Of a DNA stretch of 64,000 bases, positions 9,455 to 16,717 are shown in pieces. Position 1 is the first letter of the stretch, and every line of letters begins with the position of its first letter. The stretch lies in assembly GCF_030817355.1 (NCBI RefSeq), contig NZ_JAUSZH010000001.1:5332501-5396500 (forward strand). The letters are read 5' to 3'. The DNA comes from Streptomyces sp. V1I1. Lineage in GTDB: Bacteria > Actinomycetota > Actinomycetes > Streptomycetales > Streptomycetaceae. A program made the position numbers and the translations under genes. Below the pieces are notes generated by a model. It saw nothing but the letters and a program-made list of their open reading frames with translations. It was not told the DNA's origin and did no database searches.

Positions 9455-9669
9455 TGGCGCTGCGGGTGCGGCGTGGGGACTGGGTGAGCGCACACGGACG
9501 GTGGCGGGAGGTCAAGGCGGTCCGCTCCGAGCGGTACGCCTCGGGCGGTCCACAGGTGGTCCTGGTTTTCAAGGTGGGTCCCGCGCTGCGAGTGAATGCG
9601 GCCGATGCGCTGACGGTGGATCGCCGTGGCCGGACTCTGCGAATCAAGCCGAGAGGAAGGCGTACGTGA
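9442..9669 (+). CDS. Small hypothetical protein
   Basis: 75 residues, basic, with a beta-rich pattern (RRGDWVSAHGRWREVKAV, VVLVFKVGPALRV, ending in an Arg/Lys-rich tail). ATG 9442 overlaps the end of the HATPase frame by 13 bases, and its stop overlaps the next start, so it belongs to a tightly packed operon. Such short proteins commonly follow HATPase genes in streptomycetes. No function assigned. Confidence 0.7.
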   Translation: MARVMALRVRRGDWVSAHGRWREVKAVRSERYASGGPQVVLVFKVGPALRVNAADALTVDRRGRTLRIKPRGRRT

Positions 9670-9914
9670 TGGCGGCACGGACGGTGTTGCGTTTCGTGGA
9701 CTGGGTGTTGCAGCCCGATGCTTCTGGAAGTGGCCCGATCTTCGAGGCCGAGTGCACGACGTGCCAGGAGTCGTCAGAAGCGGCCGACGGCAAAGAGCAG
9801 CCAGAGGTGTGGTGCCTGCGGCATGCGGGCCGTTCCGGGCACACCGGCTTCCGGGCCGTAATGACCACGTTCTTCCGGGCAACGCGAGCCGAGAGCAATG
9901 GTGCCGACTCATGA
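9669..9914 (+). CDS. DUF7848-type small protein
   Basis: 81 residues: TVLRFVDWVLQPDASG, ECTTCQESS, WCLRHAGRSGHTGFRAV. The paired-Cys CxxC, the RHAGR...HTGFR pattern and the length match DUF7848 proteins, which are typical of Streptomyces and sit beside XRE/HATPase genes. The start overlaps the previous stop (TGATG at 9667-9671) and the stop overlaps the next start (ATGA). The CxxC with the conserved His may bind a metal; that is inference. Confidence 0.75.
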   Translation: MAARTVLRFVDWVLQPDASGSGPIFEAECTTCQESSEAADGKEQPEVWCLRHAGRSGHTGFRAVMTTFFRATRAESNGADS

Positions 9915-10207
9915 AACACCGATTATTCGCGTTCGGGATCGTTGTTCACGAGGCTCAGGAGTACGCCACAGAGGCCATGGAGGACAGCGAGCCCGACCGG
10001 GATACGTGCGCCAGGTGCGGACAGCCCATTGAGACGGCCTCCGGGAACAGAGAACGCTGGCTTCAGTTGTCCCGGTCTCGGCCCCCGACCGTATCGGGTG
10101 TGGCATCCACCGATCCGCGCGGGGTGAGCGACCCCACATTCATGGAGGATTTGCTGCTGCCAGGGTCTGAAGTGAAGTTGTTACGGTGGCCCGGGTGTGT
10201 CAAGTAA
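9911..10207 (+). CDS. Small hypothetical protein, partly CxxC-bearing
   Basis: 98-codon frame starting at an ATGA overlap with the DUF7848 gene. The N-terminal half looks like a genuine protein (AFGIVVHEAQEYATEAMEDSEPDRDTCARCGQPIE) with a CARC motif. The second half is less protein-like. Codon 5 is TTA, the rare leucine codon read by the bldA tRNA in Streptomyces. The true end could differ if a frameshift exists. Unrecognised. Confidence 0.5.
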   Translation: MKHRLFAFGIVVHEAQEYATEAMEDSEPDRDTCARCGQPIETASGNRERWLQLSRSRPPTVSGVASTDPRGVSDPTFMEDLLLPGSEVKLLRWPGCVK

Positions 10208-10250
10208 CCAGCGGAGCAGCGGCGTTGACGACCGCAGACTGGGGGATGCG

Positions 10251-10655
10251 ATGAGTGGCGCAGGCGGACAGCCACGACTTCGGGCGCAGGACGACCGGCT
10301 GACGGACCTGGCCAATGACCTCGACGGTATGCAGGGCTACCTGGACAAGCAGGTAAGACGCATGGACGCGATCGTCGACCGGATCGAGGCGGGATGGCAG
10401 GGGCCGGCCGCCCGTGCCTACCGGGACCTCCACCGGGGCGCGGCCGAGGACGCCGTACGTATCCGCATGATCATCCAAGCTGTTGAACAGGCAGTGCGAT
10501 TGAGCCGGGACGGGTTCTCGGAGCAGGACCTGGACATCATGGCGCAGCTACGGAAGATCCAGGTCGAGACGGATGTGAAGCGCGAAGCGGACGCGCTGTC
10601 GACGCCGAACACAGAGGTACCCGCCGCGCCGCGCAGCACCCTCTCCGACCTCTGA
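10251..10655 (+). CDS. WXG100/ESAT-6-like protein
   Basis: 134-residue helical-hairpin protein: LTDLANDLDGMQGYLDKQV, then IEAGWQGPAARAYRDLHRG, where WQG is the WXG turn, and a second helix (DAVRIRMIIQAVEQAVRL). ATG 10251 follows GGGGGA; a GTG extension to 10197 is less likely. First gene of a type VII secretion-type polymorphic toxin locus; WXG100 partners generally dimerise and accompany the toxin to the ESX machinery. No secretion ATPase is in the window. Confidence 0.85.
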   Translation: MSGAGGQPRLRAQDDRLTDLANDLDGMQGYLDKQVRRMDAIVDRIEAGWQGPAARAYRDLHRGAAEDAVRIRMIIQAVEQAVRLSRDGFSEQDLDIMAQLRKIQVETDVKREADALSTPNTEVPAAPRSTLSDL

Positions 10656-10695
10656 GGGCCCATACGCCAACTGACGACTTCTGAACGGGGGAAGC

Positions 10696-10998
10696 ATGGT
10701 GGACGACGACCACATAACCGTCGACTTCGCGACGCTGCAGGACCTTTCCGGAGATCTCGAGGACATTCTCAAGCGCCTCAACGAGCAGCTGGACCTGCTC
10801 TACCGGCGCGCCGAGAAGGTGGTCCTGACCTGGGAGGGCGAAGCCCGCGAGGTGTTCATCGACAAGCTGGACGAGTGGGACCGGTCCGCGGCGGATCTGC
10901 AGGCCACGCAGGCCTGGCTGCACGACGTGGTGGTCAACGGCGAGATCAATTACGCGGCGGCGCACCAAGCGGTGCTCCGGGGCTGGGGTGCCGCCTGA
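10696..10998 (+). CDS. WXG100-family protein
   Basis: 100 residues in the normal WXG100 size range: FATLQDLSGDLEDILKRL, LTWEGEAREVFIDKLDEW with WEG as the WXG turn, and a C-terminal helix. Its stop overlaps the toxin start (TGATG at 10996-11000), so it is coupled to the toxin gene. It probably forms a hetero-oligomer with the preceding WXG protein and acts as a secretion partner. Confidence 0.88.
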   Translation: MVDDDHITVDFATLQDLSGDLEDILKRLNEQLDLLYRRAEKVVLTWEGEAREVFIDKLDEWDRSAADLQATQAWLHDVVVNGEINYAAAHQAVLRGWGAA

Positions 10999-12746
10999 TG
11001 GCCGATCTGCCCTCCGACAAGCAGCGCAAGCAGGAGCGCGACCAGGCGAAGACCGCCCCGCCCAATCAGGGCGTCGGGCGCTTCGACGTACAGCCGAAGC
11101 ACCTCTACTTGACGTCACTTGTCGTTCGCGACGAGCAATTCGCGTACGACAAAAGCGCGAAGAAGTTCATCGAGCGCGTGAACAAGTACAGCCAGTCCGC
11201 GGGCACGGGCTGGGGTCCGGACTCCTTCGCCGACCGGTACGGCATCGTCGCCGGGAAGTTCGTGAAGCTCTGGGCGAAGAGCGTGGTGTCCGTGGGCGGG
11301 GTGTCGGTGGGTTTCACGCAGACCGCGAACAACTACGCGCAGGCGGACTGGGCGGCGAACAAGGGCAAGGGCAGTCCGCCCGAGGAGAAGCAGCCTCCGG
11401 CGGTGATCGACAGCGATCCCACGTACGGCCCGCCCAATGACCTCACTTGGCGAGGGGAGGGCGAGTACCACGATTCCTGGGCGATCTCGGGAATCCTGGG
11501 CGAGGTCCCGGACTTCCTCATGTTTATCATGAAACCCGTGGTCGACGAAGGGCTGAGACTCGGCCGCGTCCACGAGATCACGCCGGGCGTCAAGGAAGAC
11601 GAGTTCCGCGACATCGCCGGGGCCTGGCGGGATGTCTCAAAGGACGTGAAGAAGGCGGCCGACGGCTTCACGGACGCGATCTCCTACATCACCGATCCCA
11701 CGGGGAATGGTGAGTGGCAGTCCGCGATGAGGGCCTTCTGCCAGACGATCTGGGGAACCACGGCCTGGGGGAAGGTACGTGACCAGCGGGCGGAGGTGAC
11801 CGCCAAGAAGGGCGCCCGAAGCTGGAAGACCCTCGGGAAGGTCGACCCCGCTACGAGACGCCCGATCATCGAGGTCCTCGACAAGAGCGCGAACACGATT
11901 CAGAAGCTGTTCGACGACCTGGCCGACCTGGGCGAGAAGACCACCGAGACGACCACGCGCCTTGCCAAGGAGGCCGCGGACAAGACGGTGAAGGACCTCA
12001 CGTCTGGTCTCGACCCCATCGAGCTCACCAGACTCGCGGTCGGGCTCGTGGTCGCGGAGGTCGTCCTGACCTTCCGGTCCCATATGGACAAGGCGGCCAT
12101 GGACGCGGCGGTCGGGGCCTATCTCGAGGCGTTCGGCGATGCCGCGGGCAAGCTGGCCATGCTTGAGTTCGAGCTCGACGAGGCGCTGCAGAGCGTGCCC
12201 ACGTTCCAGGCGGAGCGGGCCCGGGCGCAGGGGTTCGGTGCGCGCTCCCTGAATGAGTTCAAGAAGGAGCACCGCTGGCAGCTGCCGGAGAGCCAGTTTC
12301 CCTACATGTACTCGATGGACCTCGCCGCGGCGGAAGGGGTGGGCAATGGCCATACCCTTGACAAGCATGTGGGGAAGACCGACGAGCAACTGCTCCAGCG
12401 GATGAGGGACGAGAGCAAGGCGGATGGGACGCCCAAGATCCCGGGCGCATCTACGTACACCGACATGGAATCCGCTCAGCGGTACACCCAGTACGCTCTA
12501 CGTGACAACACGGACGAAATCAACAAGTGGCTCAATGAGAATCCGCCGAAGCCGTTCGCGGAATTCAATACGGCGTCCGTTCCTCTCCAGGGTCCCCTGG
12601 CCGGCGACGCGGTGACCGGGCGCGGCACGGCTCTGGTCGACGGACAGCTCACAGAGGTGCGCGACACCAAGGGGGTCTCGCTGCGTCTCATGCACGACCC
12701 GAGCCTCGATCCGCCGTTCGTCGTCTTCAGCTCGATGCCCAAGTGA
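10998..12746 (+). CDS. T7SS-type polymorphic toxin with C-terminal RNase A-like domain
   Basis: 582 residues. The long N-terminal and central part is helical and soluble, without a signal peptide, consistent with export alongside WXG proteins. The last 134 residues (449-582) fit the bacterial RNase A-like (CdiA-CT) toxin domain: GNGHTLDKHVGKTDEQLLQR with His452 and His457, then ASTYTDMESAQRY, VSLRLMHDPSLDPPFVVFSS near the end. Predicted activity is RNA cleavage in competing cells. It is coupled to the WXG gene upstream and followed by immunity candidates. The toxin family was recognised by motif pattern, not by search. Confidence 0.8.
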   Translation: MADLPSDKQRKQERDQAKTAPPNQGVGRFDVQPKHLYLTSLVVRDEQFAYDKSAKKFIERVNKYSQSAGTGWGPDSFADRYGIVAGKFVKLWAKSVVSVGGVSVGFTQTANNYAQADWAANKGKGSPPEEKQPPAVIDSDPTYGPPNDLTWRGEGEYHDSWAISGILGEVPDFLMFIMKPVVDEGLRLGRVHEITPGVKEDEFRDIAGAWRDVSKDVKKAADGFTDAISYITDPTGNGEWQSAMRAFCQTIWGTTAWGKVRDQRAEVTAKKGARSWKTLGKVDPATRRPIIEVLDKSANTIQKLFDDLADLGEKTTETTTRLAKEAADKTVKDLTSGLDPIELTRLAVGLVVAEVVLTFRSHMDKAAMDAAVGAYLEAFGDAAGKLAMLEFELDEALQSVPTFQAERARAQGFGARSLNEFKKEHRWQLPESQFPYMYSMDLAAAEGVGNGHTLDKHVGKTDEQLLQRMRDESKADGTPKIPGASTYTDMESAQRYTQYALRDNTDEINKWLNENPPKPFAEFNTASVPLQGPLAGDAVTGRGTALVDGQLTEVRDTKGVSLRLMHDPSLDPPFVVFSSMPK

Positions 12747-12757
12747 GGGAGACCCGG

Positions 12758-13363
12758 ATGGACAGCGAGACCGAGCCCGATCGGCAGGACGGCCCGCAGC
12801 TGCCCCTGGATGCCGCGACCTGGGCGGCGGCTGTGGAGATGTACCGCAACCGGTACTCCTTCGTCGCGGTCGGCCCGCGCGCCCACGAGGACTGGCTGCC
12901 CGATGTGGCCGCGGTGATGCACCGCGAGGTGGCCGATCCCCGTGGCTGGAGCGGCAGGGATCCCGAGCAGGGAGACGAGGAGCTGGAGGAGGACCCCGCC
13001 TTCCCGTTCCGGGTTCCGCCGACGGATGAGACCGGGGCCGCGGAATGGCGCAGCCGGCTGTTCGAGATCCCGCGTTCCGCCGTCGTACGGCTGCTCGTCA
13101 TGCTGGCGACGGACGCCATGGACGTGTCGCGGCAGTACGGCTTCGCCGAACGCAGGCCGAGCATGGAGGAACGCGCGCAGGCGATCCTGTCGCGCTTCCC
13201 GGAGGGCTCGCAGTTCTTCACGAACACCCGCCACGGCGACCACCCCGACTTCTACGAACGGGTCACCGGCTGCTGGCCTATGACCCAGTACTCCTGGGAC
13301 TTCGGCCTTCTCGCGGTGTCCCGTGAGGAAGTCGGCCTCATCTGGTCGTTCGACGCAAGCTGA
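12758..13363 (+). CDS. Unknown protein, candidate immunity protein for the preceding toxin
   Basis: 201 residues, acidic, cytoplasmic, with no signal or membrane segment. Begins at ATG 12758, 11 bases after the toxin stop, behind GGGAGAC. Features seen: LDAATWAAAVEMYRNRYSFV, PRSAVVRLLVMLATDAMDVS, MTQYSWDFGLLAVSREE. I do not recognise the family. The position immediately downstream of a polymorphic toxin is where the cognate immunity gene normally lies, so immunity is the first hypothesis; position is the only evidence. Confidence 0.7.
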   Translation: MDSETEPDRQDGPQLPLDAATWAAAVEMYRNRYSFVAVGPRAHEDWLPDVAAVMHREVADPRGWSGRDPEQGDEELEEDPAFPFRVPPTDETGAAEWRSRLFEIPRSAVVRLLVMLATDAMDVSRQYGFAERRPSMEERAQAILSRFPEGSQFFTNTRHGDHPDFYERVTGCWPMTQYSWDFGLLAVSREEVGLIWSFDAS

Positions 13364-13373
13364 AGTGGAAGAC

Positions 13374-13679
13374 ATGACTGTACGCACCAGATCCGCCACC
13401 TACCCCGACCGCGAAACCGCCCACTGGGCCACCCAGCAGGTGGTGACCGGCAACGAGCAGAAGATCCACCGCTGGCTCGCCCAGGGCACCCGCGCCCGCC
13501 TCGCCATCGAGGCCGCCTGGCCCTCCCGTGAGGCGCCCGTCGGCCGCGTACTGCTGCAGGCGATGATGCTCGCCGGGCGCGAGCCCGTCGATGTACGCGC
13601 GGCACGTGTCGTCCTCAAGCGTGAGCCGAACAGCCCGCACGGCTTCGTCGTGCTCACCACCGTCCCGATCTACCTGTAG
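13374..13679 (+). CDS. Orphan RNase A-like toxin tip (lacks N-terminal catalytic part)
   Basis: 101 residues: ATYPDRETAHWATQQVVTGN, KIHRWLAQG, then PVGRVLLQ, VRAARVVLKREPNSPHGFVV. This parallels the central and C-terminal part of the RNase A-like CdiA-CT domain, the same family as the end of the 10998-12746 toxin. The leading segment with the catalytic HTxxxHVG motif is absent, so it is either an inactive leftover cassette or a recombination donor. ATG 13374 is used, 10 bases after the previous stop. It is followed by a CdiI_2-like immunity gene. Confidence 0.65.
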   Translation: MTVRTRSATYPDRETAHWATQQVVTGNEQKIHRWLAQGTRARLAIEAAWPSREAPVGRVLLQAMMLAGREPVDVRAARVVLKREPNSPHGFVVLTTVPIYL

Positions 13680-13691
13680 AGGTCCAACGCC

Positions 13692-14381
13692 GTGTCCATG
13701 AAGCCGCTCGAATTCGACCGCCGCTACGGCGAGTTGGACCAGGTCATCAGCGCGTACACCGGCATGGCGGCCGACGACGAGCCGGACAAGCCGAGCGAAG
13801 CCCTCCAGGCCTACCTCCGCCACATCTGGCACACCCGCCCCTGGGCCCTGGCCACGGCCGAACAGCAGATCCGCGAGTACGCCCGCAACCCACCGGGCCG
13901 GCTGCGCCTGAGCCTCGGTGAGTTCTACCCCGTGCCGGACGTCGGCCTGCCTGAATCGGCAATTCAGGACTGGCTGTTCGTGATCGCGGATCACCTGAAG
14001 CGGTCGATCGAGGAGGGCGAGGTCCCGCCCCCGGCCGGCCCTCGCACCCACTGGGAGTGGCACGCCCGCTTCCCCGAGCTCGGCCAGTTCCTCGGCGGCT
14101 GGTTCTCGCAGGACATGCCGGACGAGTTCCCGGACCACGACGCGGCCGTACGCGACTACACCGCCACCACGGACCCGCAGCTGGTTGCCCGCCTCACGGG
14201 CGAGCTCCACGAACTGCTCGCCCTCGCCCTCGAAGAGTCCGAATACGCCCTCGCGGTGGCGCAGCTGGGCATGGAGGTCGACCCGCCCCAGCCGTACTCC
14301 CCGAGCGGCTGGCTGGCCCACCTCGCGGACTGTCTGGGCGGATTCAAGGCGTACTACGGACCCGGACCGGCCGCGGGCTGA
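13692..14381 (+). CDS. CdiI_2-type contact-dependent inhibition immunity protein
   Basis: 229 residues. The C-terminal half, FPELGQFLGGWFSQDMPDEF, then DPQLVARLTGELHELL and WLAHLADCL, follows the CdiI_2 immunity pattern (PxLxQxxGxxFxQDW). The N-terminal half, LDQVISAYTGM and PGRLRLSLGEFY, may be a second immunity-type domain. It follows the RNase A-like tip by 12 bases, so it most likely neutralises an RNase A-like toxin. GTG 13692 is chosen because GAGG lies 9 bases upstream; ATG 13698 is the alternative. Confidence 0.75.
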   Translation: MSMKPLEFDRRYGELDQVISAYTGMAADDEPDKPSEALQAYLRHIWHTRPWALATAEQQIREYARNPPGRLRLSLGEFYPVPDVGLPESAIQDWLFVIADHLKRSIEEGEVPPPAGPRTHWEWHARFPELGQFLGGWFSQDMPDEFPDHDAAVRDYTATTDPQLVARLTGELHELLALALEESEYALAVAQLGMEVDPPQPYSPSGWLAHLADCLGGFKAYYGPGPAAG

Positions 14382-14385
14382 CCGC

Positions 14386-14508
14386 ATGCCCGTCTTCACT
14401 CACTTCGCCCTGGCCACCGGCCCCCTCCACCACCTCGCCTGCTGCGCGGCCGAGGCCCGGCGGTCCGCGGGGGCGGTGGATCCGCTGGAGTGGCAGGAGC
14501 TGCGGTAG
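14386..14508 (+). pseudogene. Short ORF interrupted by TAG, possible gene remnant
   Basis: A 40-codon frame (MPVFTHFALATGPLHHLAC...) starting 4 bases after the immunity gene. The same frame continues after TAG 14506-14508 for about 80 codons (RRLAHGVDSWREGQVVN), which reads like real protein for a stretch. I do not recognise it. It could be the decayed start of another locus gene, or chance. Confidence 0.35.
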
Positions 14509-14721
14509 CGGCGGCTCGCGCACGGCGTGGACTCCTGGCGGGAGGGCCAGGTGGTGAACACGATCAAGGAAGTCATGCGGTCACCAGCAGAGTCCTCAGA
14601 GACCGCGTTCTCGGACGAAATGCCCGAAGAAATGCTGCGCAGACGGTCGCAGTCGTCTTCGAAGGCTTCTACCGGCAGATGTTCATGCCCGCATGGATGG
14701 CTCGTCTGCCAGTGCCGGGGG

Positions 14722-14765
14722 GTGGGCGCGGACGGTTTCGAACCGCCGACATCTGCTCTGTAAGC
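14722..14765 (-). other. 3' half of a tRNA, probably tRNA-Val(UAC): attachment-site remnant
   Basis: Read on the minus strand this is the 3' part of a tRNA: anticodon loop CTTACAG, 3' anticodon-stem strand AGCAG, variable region, T arm GGCGG TTCGAAA CCGTC, acceptor strand CGCGCCC and ACC end. The 5' half is absent: the sequence stops matching after the loop, where CTGCT would be needed for the stem. A 3' tRNA half without the rest is the standard product of site-specific integration into a tRNA gene (attL or attR). The isotype is inferred from the UAC anticodon position. Confidence 0.65.
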
Positions 14766-14857
14766 CTGGCGCCGCCCGCGGACGGGTCTGGGCTGGTCAA
14801 CTGTGGAGCAACGGCGCTCGTCCTGTCTGCGGCTGTCTGCACCTGGGCACGCCTCGA

Positions 14858-14900
14858 TTGACCGTGGTTGACCGCTCGATCTGGCACGAATCTGGCACGA
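14858..14900. repeat. Short direct repeats beside the tRNA fragment (integrase arm-site-like)
   Basis: TTGACCG occurs at 14858-14864 and 14868-14874. The 11-base ATCTGGCACGA then occurs twice in tandem (14879-14889, 14890-14900). Such repeats accompany att sites of actinomycete integrative elements, where they are bound by the integrase. No integrase or excisionase gene is nearby. The surrounding 14510-14720 and 14905-15350 stretches show no gene I can support. Confidence 0.5.
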
Positions 14901-15353
14901 GCGCCGTCGCCGACCTGCCTTGCAAGTTCGACAGCTGACCCTCTGCCTCACGCACCGGCCTGTGTCTGTCGTGCTCGGCCGCTCACGGATACGGTTATGC
15001 GCCGTCGTTGAAGTCAGCCGTGGATGTCAGTACCGGAATGCGGCCAGTGTTCCAGTGGGGTCCGCACACTTTCACCGGACGTGCCGGCCTGGGCACCACC
15101 ACAGCATGCGGCAGGCTCGCGTGCCATCGCCCGTCGGCCTTTAGGTGTTGCAGCGCTTTACCCGACCCACCGGGCCCGGCAAACCCGTGTTTCTGCCCCT
15201 GGTGCGCTGTGCAGCCATCTGGAGGGCGGTGCGGGCGAGACCCACCCCCATCGCTCCGAGGCCATGAGCCACCTCGGGGTGATCGACCTCATGAGCCGCA
15301 GAATCAACCCTGAACTGGCGCGACGCCTGAGCCGGAACCACACGCCGTCCGGT

Positions 15354-15860
15354 TCACAGTTGATTGATCCATCCCACGAACAGCACGGCTCCTGCTACGG
15401 CCAACAGGATGGCGAGTGGCCTGCTCCACCAGTGGGACCTCGCTCCGGTGGACGATTCCTGATCGTAGGAGCCGAGTGCGACAAGGCCACGCAGTAGCCA
15501 TACGGCAGCCACGAGAATCGGCACTGCCAGCGCCGCGTGTGCTGCCCAGGCACCCGCCAGGGTAGGACCGCCCCAGGAGTTCTGGTAGTCGTGCGCATCC
15601 AAGAACGGGTAGAGAGCGCCATTTACGGCGGCCTGTGTGCTGATCAGGATGATGAACCAGGCGACGAGCCCCAGCCCCATCCCGAGGAGCGCCGCCGGTG
15701 CGTCGGCGAAGCGCCCCCTCGGTACTGTGCGCATGAACAGGGCAGCCGACACCGGCAGCAACGTGATCCCCCGCCGGACCCACGACTGGCCGGGCCTGCC
15801 CAAGGTCTTCGAAACGAACGAACGGGCGGAACGGCGATGTGACTGTTGCCTGATCTCCAT
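15354..15860 (-). CDS. Hypothetical membrane protein
   Basis: 168 residues from ATG 15860. A basic N-terminus (RRSARSFVSKTLGRPGQSWVRR) is followed by about four hydrophobic segments, including LLGMGLGLVAWFIILISTQAAV, AAHAALAVPILVAAVWLLRGLV and the C-terminal AILLAVAGAVLFVGWI. No catalytic motif seen. It is divergent from, and slightly overlaps, the open frame carrying the phytase-like remnant at 15925. Function unknown. Confidence 0.7.
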   Translation of the reverse strand: MEIRQQSHRRSARSFVSKTLGRPGQSWVRRGITLLPVSAALFMRTVPRGRFADAPAALLGMGLGLVAWFIILISTQAAVNGALYPFLDAHDYQNSWGGPTLAGAWAAHAALAVPILVAAVWLLRGLVALGSYDQESSTGARSHWWSRPLAILLAVAGAVLFVGWINQL

Positions 15861-15924
15861 GCATCCACGATCACAGTCGTTGCACGCCGGATCGATCCTG
15901 CCTGCACGAGCGTCCGCGGTGGGG

Positions 15925-16625
15925 TTTATCCCCGGTCCGTGTTCACCTCGGAGAGCGAGCCGTCCGTGCGCCGGTACGGACGGGACGGGACCGTCCTCGG
16001 CCGGCTGCCCGTGCCCGGCGCTCTCAAGGTCGCTCCGGCCGGGCGGGCCACCCGGAACCTCACCTTCGAGGGGCTGACCCTGCAGCCCGGCGGCAGGACC
16101 CTCGTCGCCGCCATGGAGAGTCCGATCGCCGGAGACGGTACGGGGATCGTACGGATGCAGACCTGGCGGCGAGCCATCCCCCAACATGACTTCCGGCTCT
16201 CCGCGCAGTACGCGTATCGAGCCGATGCCAAGCTCGGGATCAGCGAGACCACCGCCACCGGCGACGGACGGCTGCTCGTGCTCGAGCGCGGGTTCACCGC
16301 GGGGGTCGGCAACACCGTCCGGCTCTACCTCGCCGACCTGCGGCATGCCTCCGACGTCAGCGATGTCGAGTACGTCACAGGGCAGGAAGGCGTCCGGCTC
16401 GTACGCAAGACACTGCTCGCCGACCTCGTCGACTGCCCCTCCCTCGGCGCGCCCGCCAAGCAGCCCCAGCCCAATCCCCTCCTCGACAACATCGAGGCCC
16501 TTGCCGTCACTGCGCACGGCCCCGGCGGCCGGCTCCGGCTCCTGCTCGCCGGCGACGACAACCAGAACGCCGCCCAGATCACCCGGCTGTACCGGCTGAC
16601 GGTCCGGCTCCCGTACAACCACTGA
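15925..16625 (+). pseudogene. Phytase-like esterase, 5'-truncated
   Basis: The homologous part begins around base 15925: VYPRSVFTSESEPSVRRYGR, RNLTFEGLTLQPGGRTLVAA, DGRLLVLERGFTAGVGNTVRLYLADL, PNPLLDNIEALAV, LLAGDDNQNAAQITRLYRL. These are hallmarks of the 'esterase-like activity of phytase' family, a beta-propeller. Full-length members are about 350-400 residues with a signal peptide; only about 230 C-terminal residues remain, and the leading 27 codons of the open frame are unrelated and antisense to the neighbouring membrane gene. Secretion signal and first propeller blades are lost, so it is probably non-functional. Confidence 0.7.
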
Positions 16626-16665
16626 CGCCGTACAACTTTTCGGCCACTCGTGAGTCATGTGGAGC

Positions 16666-16688
16666 GGGTGCGCTGAAAAAGCGCACCC
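16666..16688. terminator. Hairpin between the esterase remnant and the serine hydrolase
   Basis: A 9-bp stem (GGGTGCGCT paired with AGCGCACCC) with a GAAAA loop, 40 bases after the esterase stop. A second 6-bp hairpin (CCCCTT/AAGGGG, 16687-16704) abuts it and reaches the ribosome-binding region of the next gene. It may be a terminator or a leader structure of the downstream gene. Confidence 0.5.
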
Positions 16689-16717
16689 CCTTCAGCAAAA
16701 GGGGACGGAAAGCCTCC

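Noticed and set aside
14722..14765. Complete tRNA gene
   Set aside because: Only the part from the anticodon loop to the 3' end is present; the sequence needed for the 5' stem strands is absent.
14900..15350. Several short open frames between the tRNA scar and the membrane protein
   Set aside because: None has a good start signal, codon bias or recognisable motif on either strand. I see no supported gene in this stretch.
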